A DNA stretch of 64,000 nucleotides from Favolaschia claudopus (taxonomy: Eukaryota > Basidiomycota > Agaricomycetes > Agaricales > Mycenaceae): NCBI GenBank assembly GCA_037176885.1, contig JAWWNJ010000158.1, forward strand, positions 372,001-436,000. The letters are read 5' to 3'. The notes below the pieces were generated by a model. The model made no database searches. It saw nothing but the letters and a program-made list of their open reading frames with translations, and had not been told where the DNA came from. Position 1 is the stretch's first letter. Each line of letters opens with the position of its first letter. Below are positions 1 through 11,633 of this stretch, piece after piece. The translations under genes were made by a program, and so were the position numbers.

Positions 1-689
1 TGCACACACGAAGTAGAACGAGATACTGACAAGCCGTTGTATATCCCTCTTGACTCGCTAATTGCTTCATAAAAGCTTTGTAACATACATCAGTCACTGC
101 AAGTGAGAGCACACAATACACACCTTGAGCAGCGTCGTCGGACTCTCTGCTACGATAGACAGTTTATTATTGGTTTATTAGACTGTCGAAGACTGTCGAA
201 CGCGTTCGACAGTGTGACATTTTGTGACAGCGGAATGATCCGGACCTTCCTTCCGCCACACTGCCCACGTAGCAGCTGCCAGAGCTGCGAATCCACCCAG
301 AGAACAAACGCAAAACTTTCTTTGGCTATCCCCACACCTATGGCTGCCATTCTCACGGCTATCCCTTTTGCTATCTCACCGCAAAATTAAGATGTAGCTT
401 TAGCACTGGAAAACTCCTCACTATCCCTAGCTCTGCTATCTTGCTCCTGCTATCGAAAGCACACGTGTGTTCTAGCCATAGCTTTACCCTTATGCCATTG
501 AGGGGCGCCTTCGCTCGGGGTACGACTCGATTTTGGCGGTTCTGTTGGGTCAATACGAGAAAACAATCAAGACGAAGCTTCTGGCTGGTTTCCTCAAGAA
601 AGTGACTAAACAGGAGGGCTCCACTTTGGGAAATAGGTGCGTCATTCTCATGTCCTCTGCCTTGTTCTGTATAGCCTCTTCTCTGTAAT
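1..689. other. Unassigned left edge
   Basis: No domain-bearing reading frame is visible. A short GTCGAA-rich stretch near 183-212, including an AACGCGTT-centred palindrome, resembles the palindrome-rich DNA that follows. The small ORFs here have no recognisable motif. Confidence 0.4.
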
Positions 690-1930
690 TCGTTCTCGCT
701 CTCGAACGCATGTCACAATCCTATGTCCATGCCTCTGAAACCATCGATAGCTCATCCATTGTTGCACATTTCTTCCTGCTCTCCTTTCGAAGTCGAATTG
801 TTTTTGCCATCAAAGGCTCTCCGCATCTTCACGCTTTGGAAAGCGCCTCACCTCTCAGCTATAGAAAGCGACTCATTCCTGGCCATCGCAGGCCCATACT
901 TCTCATCTTGTTTAGCCATCGAAGGCTTTCTGTGCACCCTCATGCTTTTGAAAGCGCTTTTGCCTCTCAGCTATCGAAAGCGAATCATTCCCGGCCATCG
1001 AAGGCCCATACTTCTCATTTTATTTAGCCATCGAAGGCTCTCCTACGCATCTTCACGCTTTCGAAAGCGCCTCACCTCTCAGCTATAGAAAGCGACTCAT
1101 TCCTGGCCATCGCAGGCCCATACTTCTCATCTTGTTTAGCCATCGAAGGCTTTCTGTGCACCCTCATGCTTTTGAAAGCGCTTTTGCCTCTCAGCTATCG
1201 AAAGCGAATCATTCCCGGCCATCTAAGGCCCATACTTCTCATTTTATTTAGCCATCGAAGGCTCTCCTACGCATCTTCACGCTTTCGAAAGCGCCTCACC
1301 TCTCAGCTATAGAAAGCGACTCATTCCTGGCCATCGCAGGCCCATACTTCTCATCTTGTTTAGCCATCGAAGGCTTTCTGTGCACCCTCATGCTTTTGAA
1401 AGCGCTTTCGCCTCTAAGCTATCGAAAGCGAATCATTCCCGTCCATCGAAGGCCCTTACTTCTCATACTGTTCAAATGAAATATCTCTTTCCGAGTCTTC
1501 AAAACTCATGTTTCCCAATCTGGGTCTGGTTTCTGCCATTGAAGGCTTGGACCCCTCTGCTTTTGAAAGGGATTTTATTTCTCCCCAGGGAACTTGTTTC
1601 TTTGTCGCATTATTTCTATGTCCATTGCGGCATCTGGTGCTAACATCGAGAGGGCTATTGCCTCACGCCGTCAAAGGCCGTAACTCACTGCGAGTTGATT
1701 TCTGTTTCACCTGTGACTTGCCGTCCGAGGCATGTCCCTTCCCCGAAACGCGATTTCCCTGTGCATCCTACTGCTGGCACTATGAAACCGTCTTGGCTCT
1801 TTGCGCTGACTCATTTGGTGTCCATGTGTTCTCGAGATATGTCTGCTAGCCTCTGCAGACCCTGGTGGTCGCGCGTAATATGATGCCAACGCCGCCAATA
1901 TTTTCTCTGAGCCATCGAAGGCTTGTTTCA
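690..1930. repeat. Array of short palindromic GCYWTYRAARGC motifs
   Basis: The stretch is studded at roughly 20-35 bp intervals with 12-bp perfect or near palindromes of two kinds, GCCATCGAAGGC and GCTTTCGAAAGC, with variants such as GCTATCGAAAGC, GCCATCGCAGGC and GCTTTTGAAAGC. They continue outside the 224-bp tandem block, for example near 1530, 1660 and 1908, so the motif is older than the tandem duplication. ORFs across it are low-complexity shadows. The function is unknown; it is a satellite-like array. Confidence 0.75.
823..1490. repeat. 224-bp tandem repeat, three copies
   Basis: The same block recurs at 823, 1047 and 1271, an exact 224-bp period, with few differences between copies. 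The third copy decays after about 1465. Each unit carries about eight of the GCYWTYRAARGC palindromes. The near identity suggests recent unequal exchange or replication slippage. Confidence 0.9.
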
Positions 1931-3253
1931 TCTCTGATTGACTGTGCTCCAGCGCGGGCGAACCTTTACATTATGTCTACTAGAATATACTATCCTAGAC
2001 CGTCCTGATTGCCTAGAGGTCGGTCGCCTCCCTCTCTCGAATGGAGCAAAGAAGCCTTTCCGTTCTTCGATAAATGGAAGGCGATTCATCGCCTCTGTAT
2101 TCAAATGGACCGCTAAATCTCAGGTGTTGTCGAACGTGATTGATGATGTTTCAAATTTATTCGGAACGACCGTGATGCAATTTAACATTGCTGCCGTTCA
2201 TCCGATTCAGTTTGTGTTGGTTTTCAAGGTTCCTCCTATCGATTGGCATGGCCATTTTTAGTGGCTGAAACACTGCTGGGTCCGGAATACATTCTCTATC
2301 GAGTAGCTCGGTCTGCGCCTGGCATCTTACTCTTAAGATGTTCACATCCTTGGTTGTCACGACTCCATTTTCTGATGGTTCAAATCCAGAGGGTTCGATC
2401 GTACTAAATGAACCGGCTGCCGAGTTCGCGGATTCGTCCGAAAATCGCTTCCATACGATCTGTTCCCGACAAAACCGGTGGGTCTTCTTCGGCAGGCCGG
2501 GTGGCGGCAGAACGCAATATATTATCCTGGGCCAGAGCATTGGCCATCCTGGCCTCGGTATCTTCGGCTTCTTCCCATGGTATTAGCATTGAAAAAAATC
2601 TCAACTGATGTCTAATTCGAACAAAGTTTGATTATTCCGAAAGGAAAATCTTAACCATAGGGTGCGGGATGGGTGATGGCGCCCTTCCGCGAGGGTTATC
2701 TGAGCCAGAGAAGACAGGAGGAGTAGCTTTGTGGTGAATTTGGCCTCCCGGAACCATTTTTTTCCCCCCAGAAAAATAATCAATTATTTTTTTTTTCGAC
2801 CCTCCGAGGTCGAACCACCCTCCCTGCCCTAGGTCTCGGCTTGACGGGCCGGCACACCCTGCCCCAAGGTAGTCTCCCTTCAGCTGCTTTGGAGGTTAGG
2901 TATACAACCCAAACCTCAAGCACTGTTCACTTGAGTGGATGTTCTGCTAGGGAAAGGGAAAGGAATTGCCAACCGACAGGCAATCCAGGCGGGAAGAGGT
3001 AGGAAGGGGGTGAATGAACAGGCACGAGCTTTTACAGCAATAGGCCACATCCACCGAGAGTGCGCACACAAAGTCGATGGGGTGGTAAGATGTCCAAGGT
3101 TGTGTGTCACACAAGAGGTAGGCGGGGAGGAGGGAGAAGTGTCAACAATAGGTGTTTCCTTCCTCAGAAAATCCCAACTTGGCACTGTACATCGGTAGGC
3201 AACGTCCAGATGGAAGGAAGAGTATCTCAAAACCGCGGAGGTTATTGAAAGTG
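1931..3253. other. No gene recognised; relic DNA
   Basis: Minus-strand frames at 2157-2604 are open but carry no motif I recognise. Around 2785-2820 a T-run followed by a TTCGAC-type B-box on the minus strand hints at the 3' end of a small retroposon. Nothing else can be supported. Confidence 0.3.
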
Positions 3254-3536
3254 TTGAAGTATTTATTTCTCTTCCATTTACCGTACATACCTTACATTCT
3301 CCAACTCGCAATCCGTTCGAATTCCGTTACGCGTCACACATTCCTTATGTAGCTTTGTGTCACCGTCACATTCCTCAGTCGTTTCCTCCACGACTGAGGT
3401 ATGTGCACTCGTATCTACTGTCCTTACAGCTTACTGATTCTCCTGGTAAGTAGTTTATACTTACTGTATTCTATCAGGTATATAATACACGAGTCGTTTC
3501 CTCCACGACTGAGTTTATACTTACTGTATTCTATCA
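3254..3536 (+). repeat. Probable Ty1/copia-type LTR end with primer-binding site
   Basis: The segment begins TGTTGAAG, as the 46-kb copia LTR does, and ends CTATCA directly before GGTTATGGGCC, the motif that follows two other LTRs here (41097 and 46135) and is probably the primer-binding site. It contains the hairpin CTCAGTCG...CGACTGAG twice and a GTTTATACTTACTGTATTC block twice. No matching second LTR was found, so it is a solo or truncated copy. The left boundary is uncertain. Confidence 0.45.
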
Positions 3537-3670
3537 GGTTATGGGCCACCGCGCCTCTGCTTAATCTCAGCCAGTACCGGACCGCTACTTGTCGAAAACT
3601 CGACGACTCTCTTTATTATCTCATTCCCCACATCTACCCTGCTTCCCGCCACATTTTACACCAAACTTGT

Positions 3671-4340
3671 TGTCGGAAAATCCGAAAGTAACTGACATGT
3701 CCAAATATGTGCGTATATGGGCTGATCAGGCCGTCAGCTCGGAGCTGGGCTGATAGCTGGCAGAAAGAGCCGATAACCCCTTATCAGCTCGTCAGCCTGA
3801 CGGCCAGTTATCTGTACTGACCGGTGCTGATACGCGCTGATCAGCTGGCGCTCGCTTTAATTAACAAAAGTCTTTCAGACTTTCACCCTTCACTCGAAGG
3901 GTTAGTCCATTGGCTACCTAGGTAGTTTTATTGTAACAATAATCTGTAATGTAATGTTATTCTAGCTATTTACTCTAAATTCTAATTTCTAACGCTTAAG
4001 TTCATTTGTTATGTGTGGAGCACGACTGCGTCATACAGTGGAAACGTTGGGAGGTCATGACCTGAACCATGTACCTTGCTCGGACGACCTTTGGCTGGGC
4101 CATTTTACTAGTTCTAGATGGTTTTGAACGTTTTTTTCGCGCGGAAAGTGAACCAAGCAACCGTGGGAGAGTTGACACTTGCCTGCCGAGTCGAACTTTT
4201 CAGTCAGAAGTGGTAGAATTTTCCCCTGCGCTGACAAGAGCTGATATGGAGCTGATAAGTGCTGATCAGCCTCCCCCCAGAATCTGACAAGGCCTGATAG
4301 GTCGGTAAGTACTGATCAGGTATTTTCGGATTTTCCGACA
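3671..4340. mobile_element. TIR element, TGTCGGAAAATCCGAAA ends
   Basis: Left end TGTCGGAAAATCCGAAA at 3671 and its inverse ending at 4340. Both subterminal regions are rich in short CTGATCAG/AGCTGAT palindromes. No transposase frame lies inside, so this is non-autonomous. A target duplication was not clear. Confidence 0.6.
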
Positions 4341-4907
4341 GTCGACTTCTCGCTGACACGTCATGCCCGATCCGGACACCAAAACTTCGACGGCTTCTTC
4401 CTGGGATTTACCCCACGGCGCTGGGACTTTCTTTCCGCGCGGGGAGGACGAAAGCGGCCAAGTCATAGCCCTTGGTGCCTTGGACTGGATTCCATTTTAT
4501 TTGGGGTCAAAAGATGCAGGCATTGATGGCACTGCGATCGGACATTCTTTTTGTTCACTTAGATCAATGTATACCGTTGGACATGTCACCCGTAGCGAAG
4601 CAGGGGCTAACTGATTGCGTCAAGCCTGTCGAGATGTCGAGTTCCTGCCAGCCGCTATCACGCCGGAGAAGAGCGGAAAATCGCGATACCCCAGTTCTAG
4701 GACCAATCTAGGACGTCGCGGACTTTGTCCACTGACCTGCTCAGATTGTAGACTGCGACGCACTGTCTATTTCTTGCACTGTGCAAAGTATACATCATGA
4801 AATTCATGCAAACTGTGTTGAATTTCAGGTTTCATGATGTTTTGTCATGAAGCACACCATGGATTTCAAGCGGGGTTTCATGATGCTCAGAAGCTCATTT
4901 TTGCATG

Positions 4908-5005
4908 GTCTCTATCAAGTGCACACTGTTAAATTAGTTAACCAAATGAGGAGAACGGGGATGAACAACTTGAGACTGTGCCGCATGACATCCATATATT
5001 GGCAT
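4908..5005. repeat. Dispersed ~98-bp repeat, copy 1
   Basis: About 98 bp, from GGTCTCTATCAAGTGC to CATCCATATATTGGC, recurs with few changes at 54654-54752. The flanks differ, so it is a shared fragment of a mobile or duplicated sequence of unknown type. Confidence 0.7.
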
Positions 5006-6055
5006 CTATATCTATATTACAATCGACCTCCCTAGGTGAGTTGACTTGAGACAAACCTGTTCCGAGAACGCCCGAAAGCCCCACTCACGTCATCAGCCCG
5101 CAGCCAAACAACTTACGACAACTTCGCTGCTGTCTCTCCCGTCGACCGGCCTCCGCTCCACACCTAACGATGTAGCTGTACCCGTAGCGTCGTCTCTATT
5201 AAACGTTCTTTCTGTGTGAACATTGAACATCTATGGTGGGGGACGTGACTTCGTGACAGACTTTTATGGTCAACATTGTGACGCTAATAGCTTGTGTGAC
5301 AGCCACCCAATTTTCTTGAGATCGCTTCCTTTTGAAGAGCAGAAGAAATTGTATGGAGCAGATTTATTCCCCTTTGACTTTCGTGATTTTGCCCACAAAT
5401 TTGGCCATCCTAAAGCGGCAATTGATCCGAAATGGCTCTGCCGGGGTCAATTTGATGGCCCATCAATACTCAATATGCCCTCAAAGGGAGTGACTTGAGT
5501 CTTGGGCCAAAACAGAGTCATACTCGTCATCACAGAAAGTAACCGGAAATCGTGTTATTGCAACGCGGTCATGTGATGTTCCCACGGAACTCGAGCCCTA
5601 TATGGAACTTCATGATATAATGAACACCTGGCATGAGTTTTGTGGAGGGTAGCTTTCTCTACTTCACTTGGGAGCTATCCCAAATCTGTGAGTTCCAAAA
5701 CTGTGAGCAGTTCACTCAGAAACTGGAAGGAAAATACGACCCAATATCCGCGTAAGAGGCAAAACCGGTGGTTCTGCTTACACACGTTGACTTGATAGGT
5801 ACATACGCTCCTGTGCATGATCTTGTTTTGATCTTGGACCTGAGCTGTTGGCAAGTAGATATGCAAACAAAGACTTTGTCCATAAATGGTGAAATCGAAA
5901 ATTTGCCTCAAACCACTGTTGTCTGATGACAGGGAAACACCCCAGAATAATAGTTTGAAGCTATTTCATGTGACTTTAAGTGGTTCTCGAGCAACCGCCT
6001 TCCATGCGCTGCCCTCTAGCCCCGGAGATGTGGTACAGCCGTTTTGGAAACAATA

Positions 6056-6240
6056 GAGCCTTTGCGGTAGCTGCTGGCGGCTAATTTTTCTCACGACCCA
6101 CTAAGCACCGGGTCTCAAGTAAGCCACCCTGAGCAGCTGTTATGAAGGACATCTCAAGGTGGCTAACTTGGCCCAGTAGCATCAGCAGTCGTTGTGTGGC
6201 ACGAGCCGCCAGTTCCTGTGGCGGCTCACCGCAAAGGCTC
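6056..6240. mobile_element. TA-flanked MITE, GAGCCTTTGCGGT ends
   Basis: Ends GAGCCTTTGCGGT and ACCGCAAAGGCTC are flanked by TA at 6054-6055 and 6241-6242, followed inside by a GGCGGCT repeat. It is one of a set of TIR families here that start GAG and continue into a TTTG core. Non-coding. Confidence 0.8.
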
Positions 6241-6628
6241 TAATATACGGGTTTCGGAACTTTCGATTGAGTGGTGCTCGTTCGTTTGTGCTTACGTTTG
6301 TTGACGATTCTGTCATCGGCAAAAGCCGGGAGCACCACTTTGTGGTACCACATCAAGTGCCGCTGGTCTCTTGTTTTCGCCCTTTCTCGCAAGTCATGGC
6401 CCTGGCTCTGGGCAAGTAGCAGCTGAGTCTTGATCCTCAGTTCTGTTAACCCCCTGTTTTTTCCTGGTGTTCTTTGGGTGGCGGAAGCGAAAATCAGATT
6501 CGGCTGAAGTGGAGCTGGTGACGGGAAGCAAAACAACAACAACAACAACAACAACAACCATCATCTCGGCGGTTGGTTGGCGTTCCGTCGAGGTCGAGCT
6601 TCGGGCACTCGATATTCGACGTTAGATC

Positions 6629-7204
6629 ATGCCCAGTACCGCCCAGGGGAACCTTGGCGAGGTTATAGGCCCACTTTCACCGTCCACATCGACTTCCACA
6701 CCACCCACACCACCCACCATACCACCCTTTCGCAAACGTCCGCCCCTCACCGCGCCTAAACCATCTTCCAAATCCCTTTCACGACTCGACTTCATTACCC
6801 TCCCGCGCCGCCGTCCACCACTCTCTTCGCGCGCCGCTTGCGCCCGTTTTCGGTTAGCGAGGAAAAAGTCGTCATCTTCACATCTCACCATCGCGACATC
6901 TCCCACAATCATCATCCATCCGGAAGCAGAGCTTCAGGCTTTCGCGACCCGGATCTCTTCCAAAATTGATTCCCTTAACCACGGTCTCTGCGCTACATTA
7001 TCCATCCTAAATATCCTTGACATCCATTTGCGACACCTCGCATCCAGCTCAATCCCGTCTTGCTACATCTCCGACGCGTCTACACACATTCTACACACCC
7101 CTCAGGTCGGATTGGCCACCCAGTGGACCGTCGCGCCGCCGGAGACCAGCCTCTGCGCCCTCTCGCCGCCCCTCGCCCTCTTTCCTGAGGATGCCATCAC
7201 ATAA
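6629..7204 (+). CDS. Hypothetical protein inside a TIR element
   Basis: A 191-codon ORF, rich in Ser, Thr and Pro over its first 60 residues and then basic, followed by a more globular-looking part around residues 100-150 (a leucine-rich stretch near NHGLCATLSILNILDIHL). It sits between the inverted ends of the 5521-7810 element, so it could be cargo or part of its own machinery. I recognise no domain and cannot exclude a chance ORF; the stretch is C-rich, which favours long open frames. A triplet AAC run just upstream (6533-6557) is low-complexity. Confidence 0.3.
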   Translation: MPSTAQGNLGEVIGPLSPSTSTSTPPTPPTIPPFRKRPPLTAPKPSSKSLSRLDFITLPRRRPPLSSRAACARFRLARKKSSSSHLTIATSPTIIIHPEAELQAFATRISSKIDSLNHGLCATLSILNILDIHLRHLASSSIPSCYISDASTHILHTPQVGLATQWTVAPPETSLCALSPPLALFPEDAIT

Positions 7205-7962
7205 TGTCACGTGGCCAGTGACAAGTCACTCCTTTACAGTCACAGTCACTACTCATGCGGCGCACGATTCGGAAAAGCAGGAAAAGTGTTCGCATTGAAT
7301 ACAACGGCCCGTCGAGGAGCTTATAGCTACCTTAGTATGTTTTTATGTACGGAGGCGGTGACCTAATAATGTAAACAATGTAAACAAAGGTAAGCACAAA
7401 CGAATGAGCACCACTTGATCAAAACCCGTATATTGTTTCCAAAACGGCTGTAACACACAAGATTGATCATGTCTGCCAAATGCATCCAGGACGAAATCGT
7501 CTGTGCATTTGCACAGATCGTTCGGCCTAAAACCTGTGTGGGGGAGCCATTGCATGCTGCTCTACCCCCTGGATATGTAATACTTGCCTAGAACATACTC
7601 GTATGCATTGATTTTGTTAATTTTTGCAGAAATTGAACTGGCCAGATTGTTGTATGTATATGGCAGGAATTGAGCCGTTCTGCCGAGGCTAACTGGTGCA
7701 TTTGAGGCAGATAGATGCCAGAGATTAAGTCCATGTCAATTTGATCATAAAATACTACGAATTTGCTACGAAATAATCGGATTTCCGGTTACTTTCTGTG
7801 ATGACGAGTAGGAGTCACTTGAGATCTCAAAAGCTCTCCCAAGCTCTACCTCAGCAGTACTTTGCCCCCCTTAAAAACCTCTTTCTCCAGCAGAAATTTG
7901 GCCATTTGCCATCACCCATGGTCCAAAATTTCCACTCTTGGGTATTTCAACCCAGTGAAAAT

Positions 7963-10060
7963 TAGTGCTGCCGGAAGCTGGAGTTAGCTCCGAGCTGAGT
8001 TCAGCTCCAACTCGGCACGTTACCATAAACGGCACCTCGAGGTGATGCCAGCTCGCCTCGCCTCGGCCCCCAAAACAGGCACTGTGACACTCTTGACAGC
8101 GTCACTGAGTGACTGGCGCGTCAAGCACAATCCTCGTCCTCCCGCTCACCGGTTAGCGCGTTCCTGCCGCGAACCAATCCTCCTATGATTCACCTCAACC
8201 TCGCTTGGCGTCGACGTCACCGCCTGGCTGCTACGGAGAATGCGAAACGCCCCACACAGAGCTGGAAATATGACGCAAAGGTGGCGCGTCGGGATAGTGC
8301 GTTGGCGCACTCAGGGTCCAAGGTACGCGCAATAGATACCTCCGAAATGTTATATATATTGCCCCAATTATACTCCATTCCAACCCTCCCTCTTGTGAAC
8401 TCCCATGGCCTCGCCGTCCTGCCAATGCGGCAACCCGCAGGCCCGCGTCAAAACAATTTCACAACGCATTCCTACCCCACGCCCAACGTCTTTGGCTCCT
8501 GGCCTGGCTCTCAGGTTCATGCCGTGCCTCTCCCGCCTCAAGCTTTCATCCCCGGATCGCCGTATCCTCCACCACCTCCCGTCACTTTCGGCCAGACTTA
8601 CGGCTTTCAAAATACATACCCCGCCTTATTTAACACCGTGATTCCTCCCCCTTCCTCTGCGGCAACCCATGCACCATTTGTCGACGCGACTAACACGATT
8701 AATGCCGGCCTCGCTCCGCCACAGCGCAAGAAAAACGTAAAGCGAATCCCAACGCTAACTCGGCAGCTACATCGCGTACCCGTCGCCGCATCGACCCCAA
8801 CTCCACCTCCGAACCGGCTGTGTTCGGGGTCGGTCCGTCTGACCCAAATGTTGCAGCGGCAGCAGCTGCCTCTGAATCAGTTTCCCATCCTTCAATCCCT
8901 CACCCCAACTTCGGCTCTTTGGTCAATCAATCTTCGGCATCCGGAGACGATGCAACAGATGTTTGGTATTTTGTTCGAGGCGTTCACGGCGCTTCTGCGC
9001 CAACCGTCGCACCAGAACCAACGGAAATGAAGGAAGATCGACCGGATAAAAAGGTGTTTTCCCATTTGTCGTGCCGCCTCTGTCCGTGAGTGTTCCAGTG
9101 TGTTCTGTTTTTGTTTTCGCTATCTGAACCCTTCCATCGTTAGATTTCCGAAATGGAAGGCATGGGAGAATGGTCCTGGACAAACCAAGACCATCCGAAA
9201 TCATCTTGAGGGAGAACATGGCAAAGTTTGGAAGGATATGGTCATCCTGAAGGGGCTCAAGAATTGGGATATTCTCGCAAAGGCGCCGAAGACTCCGGGA
9301 GAGCGAGAGGAATTTTCTATTCCCGGATTCTACGAACGATTGGTTAAGTGGATCGCTGTTGATGATCAGGTTGGTGCTATCTCATCATTGTTTCTTGCGA
9401 TTCTAATATATTTGTTTAGTCTCTGGACGTGGTGGACTGTCCCGAGCTCAATGGGCACCTTGTACTTAAAACTCGGCTCGTTGCTTTTCGTCGATTGGAC
9501 GGGAGACACACCGGTCAAAATATCGCCAAAATCTTTGTACAAGTTTTGAAGGAGATTGGTTGTTTGCACAAAGTAAGTCACATAGAGTTGTGAATTGAAC
9601 GGCTTGCTGATGATAACTCAGCTCGGAATGATTACATGCGACAATGCTAGCAACAATAACACATGCATGGTGTATATTGCGCAAGAGCTCGCCGTGCTCG
9701 GAATTCCTTTCGATGCGGAAGGGAACAGAATTCGGTGAGTTTTAATGATTTATTCCCGAGTCTGAGGGCTAACCGTGTTCAGCTGTTTTCCGCATGTCGT
9801 CAATATTGCTGTCAAAGCCGCTCTCGCATTTTATTGTGCATATGTTTATTGTACTTATTGGAGAATTGTAGCACATTTTAGAGGTGCATACGAGGTCAAA
9901 ACAGTGCAATGCAGCTCAAAACGAGGAGACGGGGAACCGTGGGACGGAAACTTCCATTTATGGATGTCAGCTCCGAGCTGCCTCGGCCCAACTCCGAGCT
10001 CGAGCGAGCTGATGGGCAATCACCTCGAGCTCAGCTCCAACTCAGCTCCCGGCAGCACTA
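7963..10060 (+). mobile_element. hAT transposon, 8-bp target duplication
   Basis: Ends TAGTGCTGCCGG and CCGGCAGCACTA are flanked by a perfect 8-bp duplication GTGAAAAT (7955-7962 and 10061-10068). The target lies within the terminal repeat of the 7951-11814 element. The TAGTG start matches the hAT YARNG consensus. Subterminal AGCT-rich repeats match the deletion derivatives at 21682-22118 and 55699-55958. It carries a hAT transposase missing its C-terminal part. Confidence 0.9.
8425..9897 (+). pseudogene. hAT transposase, C-terminally truncated
   Basis: Plus-strand exons joined by short introns encode a hAT transposase: a Pro-rich N-terminal tail, a CRLC-type zinc motif ending at 9088, then WKAWENGPGQTKTIRNHL, ERLVKWIAVDDQ, the GMITCDNASNN block with the first acidic residue, and CFPHVVNIAVKA. 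GT-AG introns run about 9089-9143, 9370-9420, 9573-9621 and 9734-9781. Homology stops near 9830-9897, where the right AGCT-rich terminal region begins, so the rest of the catalytic core and the dimerisation region are missing. A one-base shift near 8720 separates the tail from the zinc region. Normally such enzymes cut and paste hAT DNA in the nucleus; this copy should be inactive. The start at 8425 is a guess. Confidence 0.8.
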
Positions 10061-10137
10061 GTGAAAATACCGTATGCCGAGGATTGCCGAGAGTTGCCCA
10101 AAATTGCCGCGACCAGGCTCATGATTAGAGCATTTTG

Positions 10138-10290
10138 GCAAACGGTGAAAATCAAATTTCAGTTCGAAAAACTAAGCGAGTTTGGTGAAAAACTACAGTG
10201 GGCTGCGCACTGTTTTGCGGCTCCACAACCAAAATTTGGTTAGCGGGAACTGAAGAAAAAAATCGTTTTTCACCGTTTGCCAAAGTGCTC
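10138..10290. mobile_element. TA-flanked MITE, GAGCATTTTGGCAAACGG ends, copy 1
   Basis: Ends GAGCAYTTTGGCAAACGGTG in inverse orientation, flanked by TA (10136-10137, 10291-10292). A closely similar copy lies inverted at 11471-11633 in the same host element. Confidence 0.85.
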
Positions 10291-10292
10291 TA

Positions 10293-11468
10293 TTGCCCAA
10301 AATTGCCCTTCGTTGTCATTGACCTCAAAAACTGTGAACTTCGTCAAAATGTCCTCGGGATTGACTCAAGTCGTCGACAAACGTGTCTAGCAACCTCTGC
10401 GAAAAAAGTACAAGTCCGTGGCGACGTCATCGTCGACGCTGCAGAATGTCGGAGTTTGAAATGCCTCTTGCTTTCGACCTCCACCATCCTCTCACCACTC
10501 CCCGCTGCCTCCCTGCATGGTCTTGTCCTTCTCCGTCGTCGTGCTCCCTCCACCTCTTTCCATCTTCCCCCTCCGCGGTAGCTCAAATCTTTGGCCCGCT
10601 CAATATATCCTTCCATTCCTCTCCATGAATGCAGGGCAACGCGATGACGCGACTCCCAGCGCCCAGATCCGGAATCGCCGTTCACCAGAATCATCTACGG
10701 ACCTCTCCAGGTCCATGCCGCCGGCGTGCAATGTTGGGCTAACCTAACAGGTCGCGAAATCCTCCTTTTCAGGTGCGTGTGTACCAAGCCAACGGCGTCT
10801 CGCTCATCCTGATACCCTTTGCTTTTAGACAAACGTGCCGGATCAGGTGCGTGTACCGTGTATCTGCTGTTTCCAGGTCATTTACATTCGTGCACAGTGC
10901 GCAGAGTCGCGTCTTCATCGCCTCGCTTGTGACCACCTCAAACGCGTCGTATTGTTCGTGAGTCTGTTTTACGCATGTTCTTTCTCCTTCATATAGCTCA
11001 TCGTATCATCCACTCACAGCATGTAAACCTCGCTCAGCATTAAAAGGAACCATTGTATGTCTATATCGATTTCTGCTGCTTTCATGTTATTAATCTTCGT
11101 TCCGAACAGATGATTCGGATACAGTACGTCTTCTAGACGCTTGTAGCGCGTAAGTCCTCCGTGATTCCGCCCGTCTCTAGCTAATTTCGCATGCAGACAG
11201 ATCATGCTCGGAAACGGAGTTTGTCCCACAAGTAAGCTTGAGTTTGCTGCACTATGTGTCTTATTCACCTGTTTCTAGATAGCTGCGACTTGCTGGTATG
11301 AGGCGGGGGTGGGCCGGAGAGGTTTCGCTCGCTTGGGTGGAGTTGGCGGAGAAGTCGCATTGGATTTGGGGATCCGTATCGCGGACTTGATTATTTTCTG
11401 GCTTCGTTGTATAGTAGCATGAATAATATGAATTTTATCGAAATCAAACAAAATAATAAGCAGGGCAA
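10293..11468. other. Interior of the 7951-11814 element, no gene recognised
   Basis: The plus strand has several exon-like fragments with GT/AG-like junctions (10773-11280) and a purine/pyrimidine-biased stretch at 10480-10620. No domain is recognisable. It may hold remnants of the element's own gene. Confidence 0.3.
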
Positions 11469-11470
11469 TA

Positions 11471-11633
11471 GAGCACTTTGGCAAACGGTGAAAAATGATT
11501 TTTTTCTTCAGTTCCCGCTAACCAAATTTTGGTTGTGGAGCCGCAAAACAGTGCGCAGCCCACTGTAGTTTTTCACCAAACTCGCTTAGTTGTTCGAACT
11601 GAAATTTGATTTTCACCGTTTGCCAAAATGCTC
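11471..11633. mobile_element. TA-flanked MITE, GAGCATTTTGGCAAACGG ends, copy 2
   Basis: Inverted relative to copy 1 at 10138, with the same terminal repeats and TA flanks (11469-11470, 11634-11635). The two copies and their flanks, GCTCATGAT versus ATTATGAGC, form part of a larger inverted arrangement within the host element. Confidence 0.85.

Larger units (their letters stand above)
5521..7810. mobile_element. 2.3-kb TIR element inserted in the MITE
   Basis: A perfect 30-bp inverted repeat, beginning TACTCGTCATCACAGAAAGT, bounds the segment at 5521-5550 and 7781-7810. GAGTCA lies against the left end and one base from the right end, a probable 7-bp duplication with one mismatch. The host MITE homology stops and resumes at these points. 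It contains one MITE and a 191-codon ORF but no recognisable transposase. Confidence 0.75.

Noticed and set aside
823..1490. CRISPR-like regular repeat array
   Set aside because: The period is 224 bp of full tandem repeat with no unique spacers, and the context is eukaryotic.
5223..5498. 91-codon ORF at the start of the MITE as a gene
   Set aside because: The same stretch recurs in all copies of the TGGTGGGGG MITE, in varying frames and with stops.
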